Of a DNA stretch of 7,367 nucleotides, positions 1 to 5,402 are shown piece after piece. Location: contig DASZCR010000284.1 of assembly GCA_035942915.1 (NCBI GenBank), positions 1 through 7,367 on the forward strand, given 5' to 3'. Below the pieces are notes generated by a model. That model searched no databases, was not told where the DNA came from, and saw only the letters and a list, made by a program, of their open reading frames with translations. A program made the position numbers and the translations under genes. The DNA comes from DASZCR01 sp035942915. Its GTDB lineage: Bacteria; Acidobacteriota; Blastocatellia; Pyrinomonadales; Pyrinomonadaceae. The stretch's first letter is position 1. Each line of letters opens with the position of its first letter.

Positions 1-78
1 CAACGAAGAACGCCGCCGCGATGGATGAAGAGAAGATTGCAATCTTCTCTTCATCCATCGCGGCGGCGTTCTTCGTTG
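1..78. repeat. Perfect 78-bp palindrome (39-bp arms, no spacer)
   Basis: Bases 1-39 are the exact reverse complement of bases 40-78, with the centre between 39 (g) and 40 (c) and no mismatch. The outer ends read CAACGAAGAACG and CGTTCTTCGTTG. The repeat lies 16 bases beyond the stop codon of the minus-strand amidohydrolase gene, so its transcript would fold into a very long hairpin; a U-tract cannot be assessed because the window ends. A perfect long palindrome starting exactly at the first base is also what an assembly fold-back or a contig break at a self-complementary path looks like. The symmetry is certain; its biological reality is not. Confidence 0.9.
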
Positions 79-93
79 GCGCTACAGTCTGCT

Positions 94-3000
94 TTATCTC
101 TCCCAGAAGAACTTGGGGCGCGGACGCGCCTGCGGGTAGACCTCGTCCATGTTGCGCGTGTCGTAGAGGACGCCGCCAATCATGACGTGGCTGACGCTGT
201 CGGAGTTGCGGATGTTCTCAAGGGGGTTTTTGTCCGTAATCATCAGGTCGGCCAGTTTGCCCGCCTCAATCGAGCCGAGGTCGCGGTCTAAACCGAGATA
301 CTGCGCGCCCGCCAGTGTGGCCGCGCGCAGCGCTTCGAGCGGCGTCATGCCGCCCTGTTGCAGCATCCAGAGTTCCCAGTGCGCGCCCAAGCCCTGAAGC
401 TGTCCGTGCGCGCCGAGTTGGACGCGGCCTCCGGCGCCTAACACGTCCGTCACCGTCTTCGCCAACTCGAAATGATAAAAGTCGTCTTCCGGCACCATCA
501 GGCGACGGCGCGCGCGCTCATCGACGATGCGGCGCGGCGTAAAGCGCAGCAGTTTCTCGTTCTCCCAGACGTTCGAGTGCTGATACCAATAGTTCTCACC
601 CCAGATGCCGCCGTAGCCGACGATGAGCGTCGGCGTGTAGCCGGTCGCGCTGCGTGCGAGCAGTGTGACGGCATCTTTATAGAGCGGGGCGACCGGGATG
701 GCGTGCTCGATGCCGGTGTGTCCGTCGAGCACCATCGACATGTTGAAGTAGTAGGTCGAGCCGCCTTCGGGGACGACCATCATGTCGAGGTCGCGCGCGG
801 CGCGGATGATGAGTTGGCGCTGGTCGCGGCGCGGCTGGTTGTAGCTCTTGACGGAGAACGCGCCGACGGCCTTGAGGCGCGCGAGATGGCCGCGCGCATC
901 CTCGTAGTTGTTGACGACGGCCTTCTCAGGATTCTCCGCACCGTAGAGAACCCAGCCGGTCGAGAAGATGCGCGGGCCGACCATCGTGCCTGCCTTGACC
1001 ATCTCGCTCTGCGCGAAGACGGTCTGCGTGACGGCCGAAGGGTCGTGCGTCGTCGTCACGCCGTAGGCGAGGTTAGCCCAGTAAGGCCACTGCTTTTCGG
1101 GGATGATGTCGAGCGTGTCGTAGCTCATGTGCGCGTGCACGTCAATCAGACCGGGCGTGATGGTCTTGCCCGCAAGGTCGATGCGACGCGCGCCGGAAGG
1201 TATCGAGACGTTGCGACCGACGGCCTTGATGCGGTCGTCTTCGACGAGTATCGTGCCGCGCTCGATGACCTCGTCGCCCTTCATCGTGACGATGCGCGCG
1301 TTCGTCAGCGCGACCAGACCGCGAGGACGCGCCGTCTCAAACTCGAAGCCGATACGCGTCTCGCGCGGCGCGAGCGCGCGCTCGTCCTTCTGTAGCTGCT
1401 TGAGGATGTTGTCGAGCGTCTGCTCGTAGAAGTTTTCGCCGAGCGTCCACTGGACGCTCTTGCTGTCGGGCGACCATGTGAGCCAGTCGCCCGATTGCGC
1501 CGAGACGGTCTTGACGGGCACGGAGGCGTCCCCCGAACTGAGCCGGATGGTCTTGCCCGTCTTCGGGAACGGCGCGACGTAGAGCTTGTGCAGTTCCTTG
1601 AAAGCAATCCACTCGAAGTCCGGCGAGGGGATGATTTCGGAGGCGTAGTTGGCCTCGACGTGCCGCTTGTAGTCGTCGCCCGTGAGCTTGACGCTGGAAA
1701 GATAGGCGACGAAGGTCGAGGGCGCGGTCGGGGTGGCGGGCGTGCCGCCCGACTCGACGAAGTAGATGCGCTCGCCCGCCGGGTCGAAGGTCAGCGCGGG
1801 CATCCGCATGTTCGGGCCGCGACTCTGCAAGTCCATCACGTAGTTGTGACGCGTGCCGTCCCAGTAGTGAATCTCGAAGCTCGACTCGCTCGCCAGCGTC
1901 TCGTCGTGGAAGACGCTGCCGCGCCCCTTCAGGTAAGCGACCTTGCGGCCGTCGGGCGAAAAAGAGGGGTTGGCGAACTGTTCGGGCGTGTTCGTTATCT
2001 TGACCGGGTTCGAGCCGTCGGCGTTGGCGACCCAGACCGCGCCCTTCTCTGCGTCGCTCCATGTGACGTAGGTGATGCGCGTGCCGTCGGCGCTGAAGTT
2101 CGGCGCGTATTCGAGAAAGTTGCTGTTTAAGAGTCGCGCCGGTGCGGCGTCGCTCCGCTTGGCGTAGAGTTTGCCGAGCGCGCTGTAGAACACGGTCTCG
2201 CGGTTGCGTCGCGCCCAACGCAGCAGCCGCGCCGTGTCGCGCGCGGGCGCGACCTTCTGCGGAAACCTGACGGCCGTCGTCACCTTCTGCGAGACGCGCG
2301 CCGTAAAAGGTATCGGCGTGGCCGTGCGACGCTCCACGTCGAGGCGCACGAACTTGCCCTGTGCAGTGATGACGATTGACTTGCCGTCGGGCGTCCAGGC
2401 GTAACCGGGATAAGTGCCGAAGAGCGCCCACGTCTCCTGCTGGTCGCGCGTCAACCCGTCGTAGATAGACCACTCGCGCCCGCTCTCTATCTCGCGCAGG
2501 AAGAGGACGGTCTTTAAGCCGACGCGGCGGATGAAGGCGAGATGTTTGCCGTCGGGCGAGACCTGCGGGCGGATGCTTCCACCGGAGGAACGGACGAAGG
2601 TCGAGCGTCGCCCTTTCTGCAAGTCGTAGCGGTCAATCCAGTAGATGTTGTCGTAGACGTTCTTGTTATAGTCGAAGGCCGTGCTGGCGACGAAATAGAC
2701 GAAGCGGCCTGCCGGGTCAACTTCCGGCTCGCCGATGTTGGCCGTCCAGTTCGGCTTCTCCGTAATCTGCACGCCCTTGCCGCCGCCGTTGACGTGATAC
2801 ATCCAGATTTCGCCCGCGCCGAGCGAGCGCGTATCGACGAAATGCTTGCGCGCGAAGAGATACTGACCGTCGGGCGACCAGACAGCGTTGTTGACGAGCC
2901 GGAGCGTCTCCTTCGTAATCTGCCGACGGTTCTTGCCGTCCGCATCCATCACCCAGATGTTTTCGCCGCCGTCGCGGTCGGAGGTGAAAGAGACGAGTTT

Positions 3001-3378
3001 GCCGTCGGGGCTGAAGCGCGGCTGCGTCTCCCATGACTGGCCGCCGGAGAGCAGTTCGGCGCGTCCGCCCTCAATCGGCATCCGGTAGATGTCGCCAAGC
3101 AGGTCGAAGACGATGGTGCGGCCGTCGGGCGACACGTCGCAACTCATCCACGTTCCCTCGTCGGTGTCGAATTCGACCATCGTCGAAGGGCCATGTTCGC
3201 CCTCGACGCTCCAAGGCTCGGCCTTCTTCGTCGCGGCGGCTTCGAGCGGCGGCGGCTCGCTCTTCTTCTGCGCGTCCTGCGTTTGCTGCGCGGGCGGCGC
3301 AGGCTCTTGCGCGGCGAGGACGCCTGCGCCCGGCATGAGCCAGAGAGTTAATAAACAGACCAGAAACTTTCGGAGCAC
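94..3378 (-). CDS. Exported TolB-like beta-propeller / amidohydrolase fusion protein
   Basis: This is a 1094-residue protein that probably hydrolyses an amide, peptide or cyclic amide outside the cytoplasm; the substrate is unknown. Residues 1 to about 23 form a signal peptide (Arg-Lys, then a Leu-rich core, cleavage near VLA-A), followed by a Pro/Gln/Ala/Lys-rich linker to about 55. Residues 75-660 carry about eleven WD40-like (PD40/TolB) repeats, marked by SPDG-type turns at about 83, 123, 168, 274, 329, 429, 474 and 636 and degenerate ones at 221, 532 and 585. From residue 687 an imidazolonepropionase-like amidohydrolase domain begins: H748-A-H750 metal motif, K844 as candidate carbamylated lysine, H887, H892 and H991. 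Where many relatives have a His there is E871 in a PEGG motif. The length and ending (FFWER) fit the known propeller-amidohydrolase family. The start is GTG, chosen because a strong ribosome site precedes it and a signal peptide follows at once. It is the last gene of the cupin-GNAT-amidohydrolase series, 100 bp after the GNAT. Confidence 0.93.
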   Translation of the reverse strand: MLRKFLVCLLTLWLMPGAGVLAAQEPAPPAQQTQDAQKKSEPPPLEAAATKKAEPWSVEGEHGPSTMVEFDTDEGTWMSCDVSPDGRTIVFDLLGDIYRMPIEGGRAELLSGGQSWETQPRFSPDGKLVSFTSDRDGGENIWVMDADGKNRRQITKETLRLVNNAVWSPDGQYLFARKHFVDTRSLGAGEIWMYHVNGGGKGVQITEKPNWTANIGEPEVDPAGRFVYFVASTAFDYNKNVYDNIYWIDRYDLQKGRRSTFVRSSGGSIRPQVSPDGKHLAFIRRVGLKTVLFLREIESGREWSIYDGLTRDQQETWALFGTYPGYAWTPDGKSIVITAQGKFVRLDVERRTATPIPFTARVSQKVTTAVRFPQKVAPARDTARLLRWARRNRETVFYSALGKLYAKRSDAAPARLLNSNFLEYAPNFSADGTRITYVTWSDAEKGAVWVANADGSNPVKITNTPEQFANPSFSPDGRKVAYLKGRGSVFHDETLASESSFEIHYWDGTRHNYVMDLQSRGPNMRMPALTFDPAGERIYFVESGGTPATPTAPSTFVAYLSSVKLTGDDYKRHVEANYASEIIPSPDFEWIAFKELHKLYVAPFPKTGKTIRLSSGDASVPVKTVSAQSGDWLTWSPDSKSVQWTLGENFYEQTLDNILKQLQKDERALAPRETRIGFEFETARPRGLVALTNARIVTMKGDEVIERGTILVEDDRIKAVGRNVSIPSGARRIDLAGKTITPGLIDVHAHMSYDTLDIIPEKQWPYWANLAYGVTTTHDPSAVTQTVFAQSEMVKAGTMVGPRIFSTGWVLYGAENPEKAVVNNYEDARGHLARLKAVGAFSVKSYNQPRRDQRQLIIRAARDLDMMVVPEGGSTYYFNMSMVLDGHTGIEHAIPVAPLYKDAVTLLARSATGYTPTLIVGYGGIWGENYWYQHSNVWENEKLLRFTPRRIVDERARRRLMVPEDDFYHFELAKTVTDVLGAGGRVQLGAHGQLQGLGAHWELWMLQQGGMTPLEALRAATLAGAQYLGLDRDLGSIEAGKLADLMITDKNPLENIRNSDSVSHVMIGGVLYDTRNMDEVYPQARPRPKFFWER

Positions 3379-3383
3379 AGTTT

Positions 3384-3391
3384 CACCTCTT
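3384..3391 (-). promoter_or_regulatory. Ribosome binding site fixing the GTG start of the amidohydrolase
   Basis: On the minus strand AAGAGGTG lies 5 bases before the GTG at 3378. It supports GTG as the true start, with the signal peptide beginning directly there. I see no convincing promoter in the 100-bp gap upstream (3379-3478), so transcription probably comes from further upstream. Confidence 0.75.
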
Positions 3392-3478
3392 AAGCTGTAG
3401 GAAATAGATTTTCGAGATTGTTCGGACGGGAGAGCGGACGTATTCGACGGCGCCGCCGCCGATTGCTGACTTTCCGAC

Positions 3479-3961
3479 TTACTTCGCTTCCAGATTCTTC
3501 GTCATCTCGACCGTTGACTCCTCGAAGCCGAAGCGTTCGTACAACTGCCGCGCGCCCCAATTGCGCGCGAGGACGCCGATTTTCAAACTCCGCGCGCCCT
3601 CTGCAACGGCATACTCCTCGCACGCGCGCAGCAACTCGTAGCCGAGCCTGCGCCCCCTGAATGGTGGCAGCACGACGAGGTCTGAGACATAGGCGAACTC
3701 GCCCGGCGCGTTTATCAACTCGTCCTCCGGGACGTGCGCCCAGACGCAGGAGAAGCCGACTATCTGCCCGTCCGCTTCGGCGACGAAGACGCGGCCGCCC
3801 GTCTCGACGGCGCGCCGGTGCATGTATTCCAGATACTTCTCGCAGACGGCCTCGCCCGTTGCGCGGCGCGGTTCGACCGTGCGCTCGTGCTCCTGCAACA
3901 CGATGAAGCAACGCTCGACCTGCGAGGCGTCCTCCGGCCTGTATTCCCTGATGCGAGCCAT
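3479..3961 (-). CDS. GNAT family N-acetyltransferase
   Basis: This is a 160-residue single-domain GNAT protein, the usual length for the family. It should transfer an acetyl group from acetyl-CoA to an amine in the cytoplasm; the acceptor cannot be read from the sequence. Motif A is clear at residues 94-111 (DLVVLPPFRGRRLGYELL), with the R-G-x-x-L-G pyrophosphate-binding loop at about 102-107. Motif B follows at 133-146 (RNWGARQLYERFGF), with N134 and Y141, the usual general-acid tyrosine position. The core strand VFVAEADGQIVGF is at 58-70. The ATG at 3961 is the first start after an in-frame TAA five codons upstream, so no longer version is possible. No good Shine-Dalgarno precedes it. It lies 37 bp after the cupin gene and 100 bp before the amidohydrolase, all in one direction, suggesting co-transcription. 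A ribosomal-protein (RimI-like) or small-molecule acceptor are both open. Confidence 0.92.
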   Translation of the reverse strand: MARIREYRPEDASQVERCFIVLQEHERTVEPRRATGEAVCEKYLEYMHRRAVETGGRVFVAEADGQIVGFSCVWAHVPEDELINAPGEFAYVSDLVVLPPFRGRRLGYELLRACEEYAVAEGARSLKIGVLARNWGARQLYERFGFEESTVEMTKNLEAK

Positions 3962-3998
3962 ACGGGGCGAGCCATTTTAACACAAGCCGCCTGCGTCA

Positions 3999-4361
3999 TC
4001 AGTCGTCGGCGTGATGGTCTGCGAAGCTGTGCGCCGGGCCGCAGACGAGGAGGAGCGTCATCGGCGCATCGCCCGTATTGGCGAGCGTGTGCGTCTGCCC
4101 GCGCGGGATAAGAACGGCGTCTCCGGCCGCGACCTCGCGCGTCTCTGCGCCGACCGTCATCAGCCCGCGCCCTCCGACGATGTAGTAAATCTCCTCCGTC
4201 TCCAGATGGTGATGCCGACCGACGCGCGCCCCCACCGGCAGCACCTCTTCGGCGAGGCTGCACCGCTCGACATCGGAAGTCGTGCGGTCTATCAACGGTC
4301 GAATCTCCGACCCGTGCGGCGTTCTGATGATATTAGCGTGATGACGATTGACGATGAGCAT
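3999..4361 (-). CDS. Small single-domain cupin, metal-binding
   Basis: This is a 120-residue protein with both cupin motifs in canonical form. Motif 1 runs G44-x5-H50-x-H52-x3-E56-x6-G63, and motif 2 runs G80-x5-P86-x-G88-x2-H91-x3-N95. H50, H52, E56 and H91 are therefore the expected metal ligands (Fe, Mn, Ni or Zn). The stretch TPHGSEIRPL near residues 14-23 and TEEIYYIVGG near 55-64 match a widespread family of small cupins of unknown substrate, sometimes described as mannose-6-phosphate-isomerase-like. The tail is His/Asp-rich (HHADD). I chose the ATG at 4361 because relatives begin in this way, just before the first strand (MLIVN). An in-frame GTG at 4394 would add 11 residues, and neither start has a clear ribosome site. 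It is the first gene of the minus-strand series and could be an enzyme or a ligand sensor. Confidence 0.9.
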   Translation of the reverse strand: MLIVNRHHANIIRTPHGSEIRPLIDRTTSDVERCSLAEEVLPVGARVGRHHHLETEEIYYIVGGRGLMTVGAETREVAAGDAVLIPRGQTHTLANTGDAPMTLLLVCGPAHSFADHHADD

Positions 4362-4419
4362 GGCGAGGCACGCGTCGGCGCGCGCTCCTTTCACGGGCGG
4401 TCTGCCTGATTGCTCATTT

Positions 4420-4449
4420 GATGTACGCGGCGCATCTGTCGGCTGTCAA
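4420..4449 (-). promoter_or_regulatory. Predicted sigma-70 type promoter of the cupin-GNAT-amidohydrolase operon
   Basis: On the minus strand a perfect TTGACA (4444-4449) is followed after 18 bases by TACATC (4420-4425), a weak -10 box. Transcription would begin near 4413, giving a leader of about 50 bases to the ATG at 4361 or about 20 to the GTG at 4394. The -35 match is strong and the -10 match poor. Its placement in the divergent gap to tRNA-Arg fits. Confidence 0.5.
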
Positions 4450-4493
4450 GTGTCGGACGGCATGCGACAAACTAGCAGGCTCAGTCTCAGTCA

Positions 4494-4502
4494 TGCTATT
4501 TT
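4494..4502 (+). promoter_or_regulatory. Possible extended -10 promoter for tRNA-Arg
   Basis: TGCTATTTT gives an extended -10 (TGn plus TATTTT) about 20 bases before the first base of the tRNA, so the transcript would start near 4509. No recognisable -35 box lies at the right distance. A short tandem repeat of CTCAGT is at 4480-4492, just upstream. Weak evidence. Confidence 0.35.
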
Positions 4503-4521
4503 GATTTCGCGCTGAACGCAC

Positions 4522-4594
4522 GCGCCCGTAGCTCAGTGGATAGAGCGCTTGCCTCCGGAGCAAGAGGCCGTAGGTTCGACTCCTACCGGGCGTA
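4522..4594 (+). tRNA. tRNA-Arg(CCG)
   Basis: This is a complete 73-base cloverleaf. The acceptor GCGCCCG pairs with CGGGCGT (G-U at the first pair), followed by the discriminator A. The D stem is GCTC/GAGC. The anticodon stem CTTGC/GCAAG encloses the loop CTCCGGA, so the anticodon is CCG, reading the Arg codon CGG. The T stem GTAGG/CCTAC encloses TTCGACT. CCA is not encoded (the next bases are TTT), so it must be added by nucleotidyltransferase. No intron and no mismatched stem. Confidence 0.97.
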
Positions 4595-4650
4595 TTTCAC
4601 ATCTCGGCTCAACTCCGATTTCTACTCTTCACCTCAAGTCTCTCTCGGCG

Positions 4651-4666
4651 TGGCATCGCGGTTGCA
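4651..4666 (+). promoter_or_regulatory. Predicted sigma-54 (RpoN) promoter of the hemerythrin gene
   Basis: TGGCATCGCGGTTGCA matches the sigma-54 consensus TGGCACGnnnnTTGCW at 10 of 12 fixed positions, with the required GG-to-GC spacing. The -24 GG is at 4652-4653 and the -12 GC at 4664-4665. Transcription would begin near 4677, giving a leader of about 80 bases before the ATG at 4756. No sigma-70 pair of comparable quality is visible in 4595-4755. If used, the gene depends on an AAA+ enhancer-binding activator; no activator gene is in this window. Confidence 0.55.
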
Positions 4667-4743
4667 CTCGTCTGTGGGGCGCGCGGTGCGCGTTCGATAA
4701 GCGTGCAATGGGTGCGCCCGCGTGCGGCAGAAAGCAGAACAGA

Positions 4744-4750
4744 GGGAGGA
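4744..4750 (+). promoter_or_regulatory. Ribosome binding site of the hemerythrin gene
   Basis: GGGAGGA lies 5 bases before the ATG at 4756. It decides the start: the reading frame stays open upstream into tRNA-Arg, but only this ATG has a ribosome site, and it places the first conserved iron-ligand helix at the normal distance. Confidence 0.8.
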
Positions 4751-4755
4751 ACGAG

Positions 4756-5202
4756 ATGAACGTTTTCGAGCTTTTGAAACAGGACCATCAGAAGGTTTCC
4801 GGGCTCTTCCAGCGCATTGAAGCGGCGTCCGCGACGGGCGAGCGCCAGCAGCTATTCGTCCAACTTAAACAGGAGCTAGACCTGCACGCGCAGGTTGAAG
4901 AGACGATTCTCTACCCCGCGCTCAAGCAGGCCGAAGCGACTCGCAACATCACTCTCGAAGCTTACGAAGAGCATCAGGAGGTCAAAGACCTGCTCGCCGA
5001 AATCCAGCAGACACCGCCCGACGATGAGGAATGGACGACGCTCGTCATGGAGTTAAGGGAGAGCGTCGAGCATCACGTCGAAGAGGAAGAGGGCGAGATG
5101 TTCGCGCAGGCGCGCGACGTGCTGACCGAGCAGCAGATTGACGAAATCAGCCAGCGTATCGAAGCCGCCAAGCGGCAGGCGCAGGCCGCCGGGGCAAGCT
5201 GA
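4756..5202 (+). CDS. Hemerythrin (HHE) domain-containing protein
   Basis: This is a 148-residue, all-helical cytoplasmic protein with a non-haem di-iron site that binds O2 or NO, or takes part in iron or peroxide handling. The expected ligands of the four-helix bundle are present in order: H11 (in QDHQKV), H44 and E48 (HAQVE), H73 (EEHQEV), and H107 with E111 in an acidic stretch (EHHVEEEEGEMF). There is no signal peptide or membrane segment, and no second domain, so it is the stand-alone type rather than a sensor fusion. The C-terminal 20 residues are Lys/Gln/Ala-rich and probably helical. The gene stands alone: tRNA-Arg is upstream, a predicted sigma-54 promoter lies at 4651-4666, and a strong terminator begins 23 bases after the stop. 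The family assignment is firm; the ligand (O2, NO or iron) is not decided by the sequence. Confidence 0.93.
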   Translation: MNVFELLKQDHQKVSGLFQRIEAASATGERQQLFVQLKQELDLHAQVEETILYPALKQAEATRNITLEAYEEHQEVKDLLAEIQQTPPDDEEWTTLVMELRESVEHHVEEEEGEMFAQARDVLTEQQIDEISQRIEAAKRQAQAAGAS

Positions 5203-5225
5203 AGCAGACCGGAAATCGAAGGCCG

Positions 5226-5280
5226 GGCAAAGGTGAAGACGCGCGGACGACTCATCCGCCGTCTTCACTTTTGCCTTTTT
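5226..5280 (+). terminator. Strong intrinsic terminator after the hemerythrin gene
   Basis: GGCAAAGGTGAAGACG (5226-5241) pairs with CGTCTTCACTTTTGCC (5260-5275) over 16 positions with a single G-U, and a second short stem CGGA/TCCG closes the apex. Five T follow (5276-5280). The ten bases ACTTTTGCCT at 5267-5276 recur at 5281-5290. The structure separates the hemerythrin transcript from the peptidase promoter just downstream. Confidence 0.88.
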
Positions 5281-5306
5281 ACTTTTGCCTGCCCGCCCGC
5301 GAGCGT

Positions 5307-5336
5307 TTGGCAAACGTTTGCCGTCCGACTTATCAT
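5307..5336 (+). promoter_or_regulatory. Predicted sigma-70 type promoter of the M28 peptidase gene
   Basis: TTGGCA (5307-5312) and TATCAT (5331-5336) each match the consensus at 5 of 6 positions, with an 18-base spacer. The start would be near 5343, about 60 bases before the ATG at 5403. It lies directly after the hemerythrin terminator, so the peptidase appears to have its own promoter. Confidence 0.6.
5309..5322. promoter_or_regulatory. Palindromic operator candidate, LacI/PurR-family type
   Basis: GGCAAACGTTTGCC is a perfect 14-bp palindrome. Its core GCAAACGTTTGC is the same as the centre of the classical PurR box and has the central CpG typical of LacI-family operators. It overlaps the -35 box and the start of the spacer of the peptidase promoter, a position suited to repression. 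An overlapping CGTTTG-G-CAAACG half-symmetry begins at 5304. No LacI-family gene is in this window, so the regulator is unknown. Confidence 0.45.
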
Positions 5337-5393
5337 CACAGCAACTCGATTTTAAATGAACAACCCTCAGGTTCATCGGTCAGAAATTTTAGC

Positions 5394-5399
5394 GGAGGA
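5394..5399 (+). promoter_or_regulatory. Ribosome binding site of the M28 peptidase
   Basis: GGAGGA ends 3 bases before the ATG at 5403, a rather short spacing. It fixes the start at the signal peptide (MRRFKLF); the open frame further upstream runs through the promoter and terminator and is not coding. Confidence 0.75.
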
Positions 5400-5402
5400 T
5401 TC

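Noticed and set aside
472..1395. Long plus-strand open frame opposite the amidohydrolase gene
   Set aside because: The translation is Arg/Asp/Val-rich with no recognisable domain. It is the complement of conserved amidohydrolase codons in GC-rich DNA and has no ribosome site.
1337..2473. Long minus-strand open frame in another phase inside the propeller region
   Set aside because: Arg/Gly-rich low-complexity product out of frame with a clearly conserved domain; typical GC-rich shadow frame.
1465..3130. Recurring DNA string GTCGGGCGA across the amidohydrolase gene
   Set aside because: These are the codons of the SPDG turns of the propeller repeats in the protein. The spacing follows the protein repeats and is not a DNA repeat array or CRISPR.
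4595..4640. Terminator directly after tRNA-Arg
   Set aside because: Only a 4-bp stem (TCGG/CCGA) followed by an interrupted T run can be drawn, too weak to annotate.
4549..4755. N-terminal extension of the hemerythrin gene
   Set aside because: It begins inside tRNA-Arg and crosses the predicted promoter; the GGGAGGA site and family length support the ATG at 4756.
5271..5402. N-terminal extension of the M28 peptidase
   Set aside because: It begins in the terminator and runs through the promoter; the signal peptide and GGAGGA site place the start at 5403.
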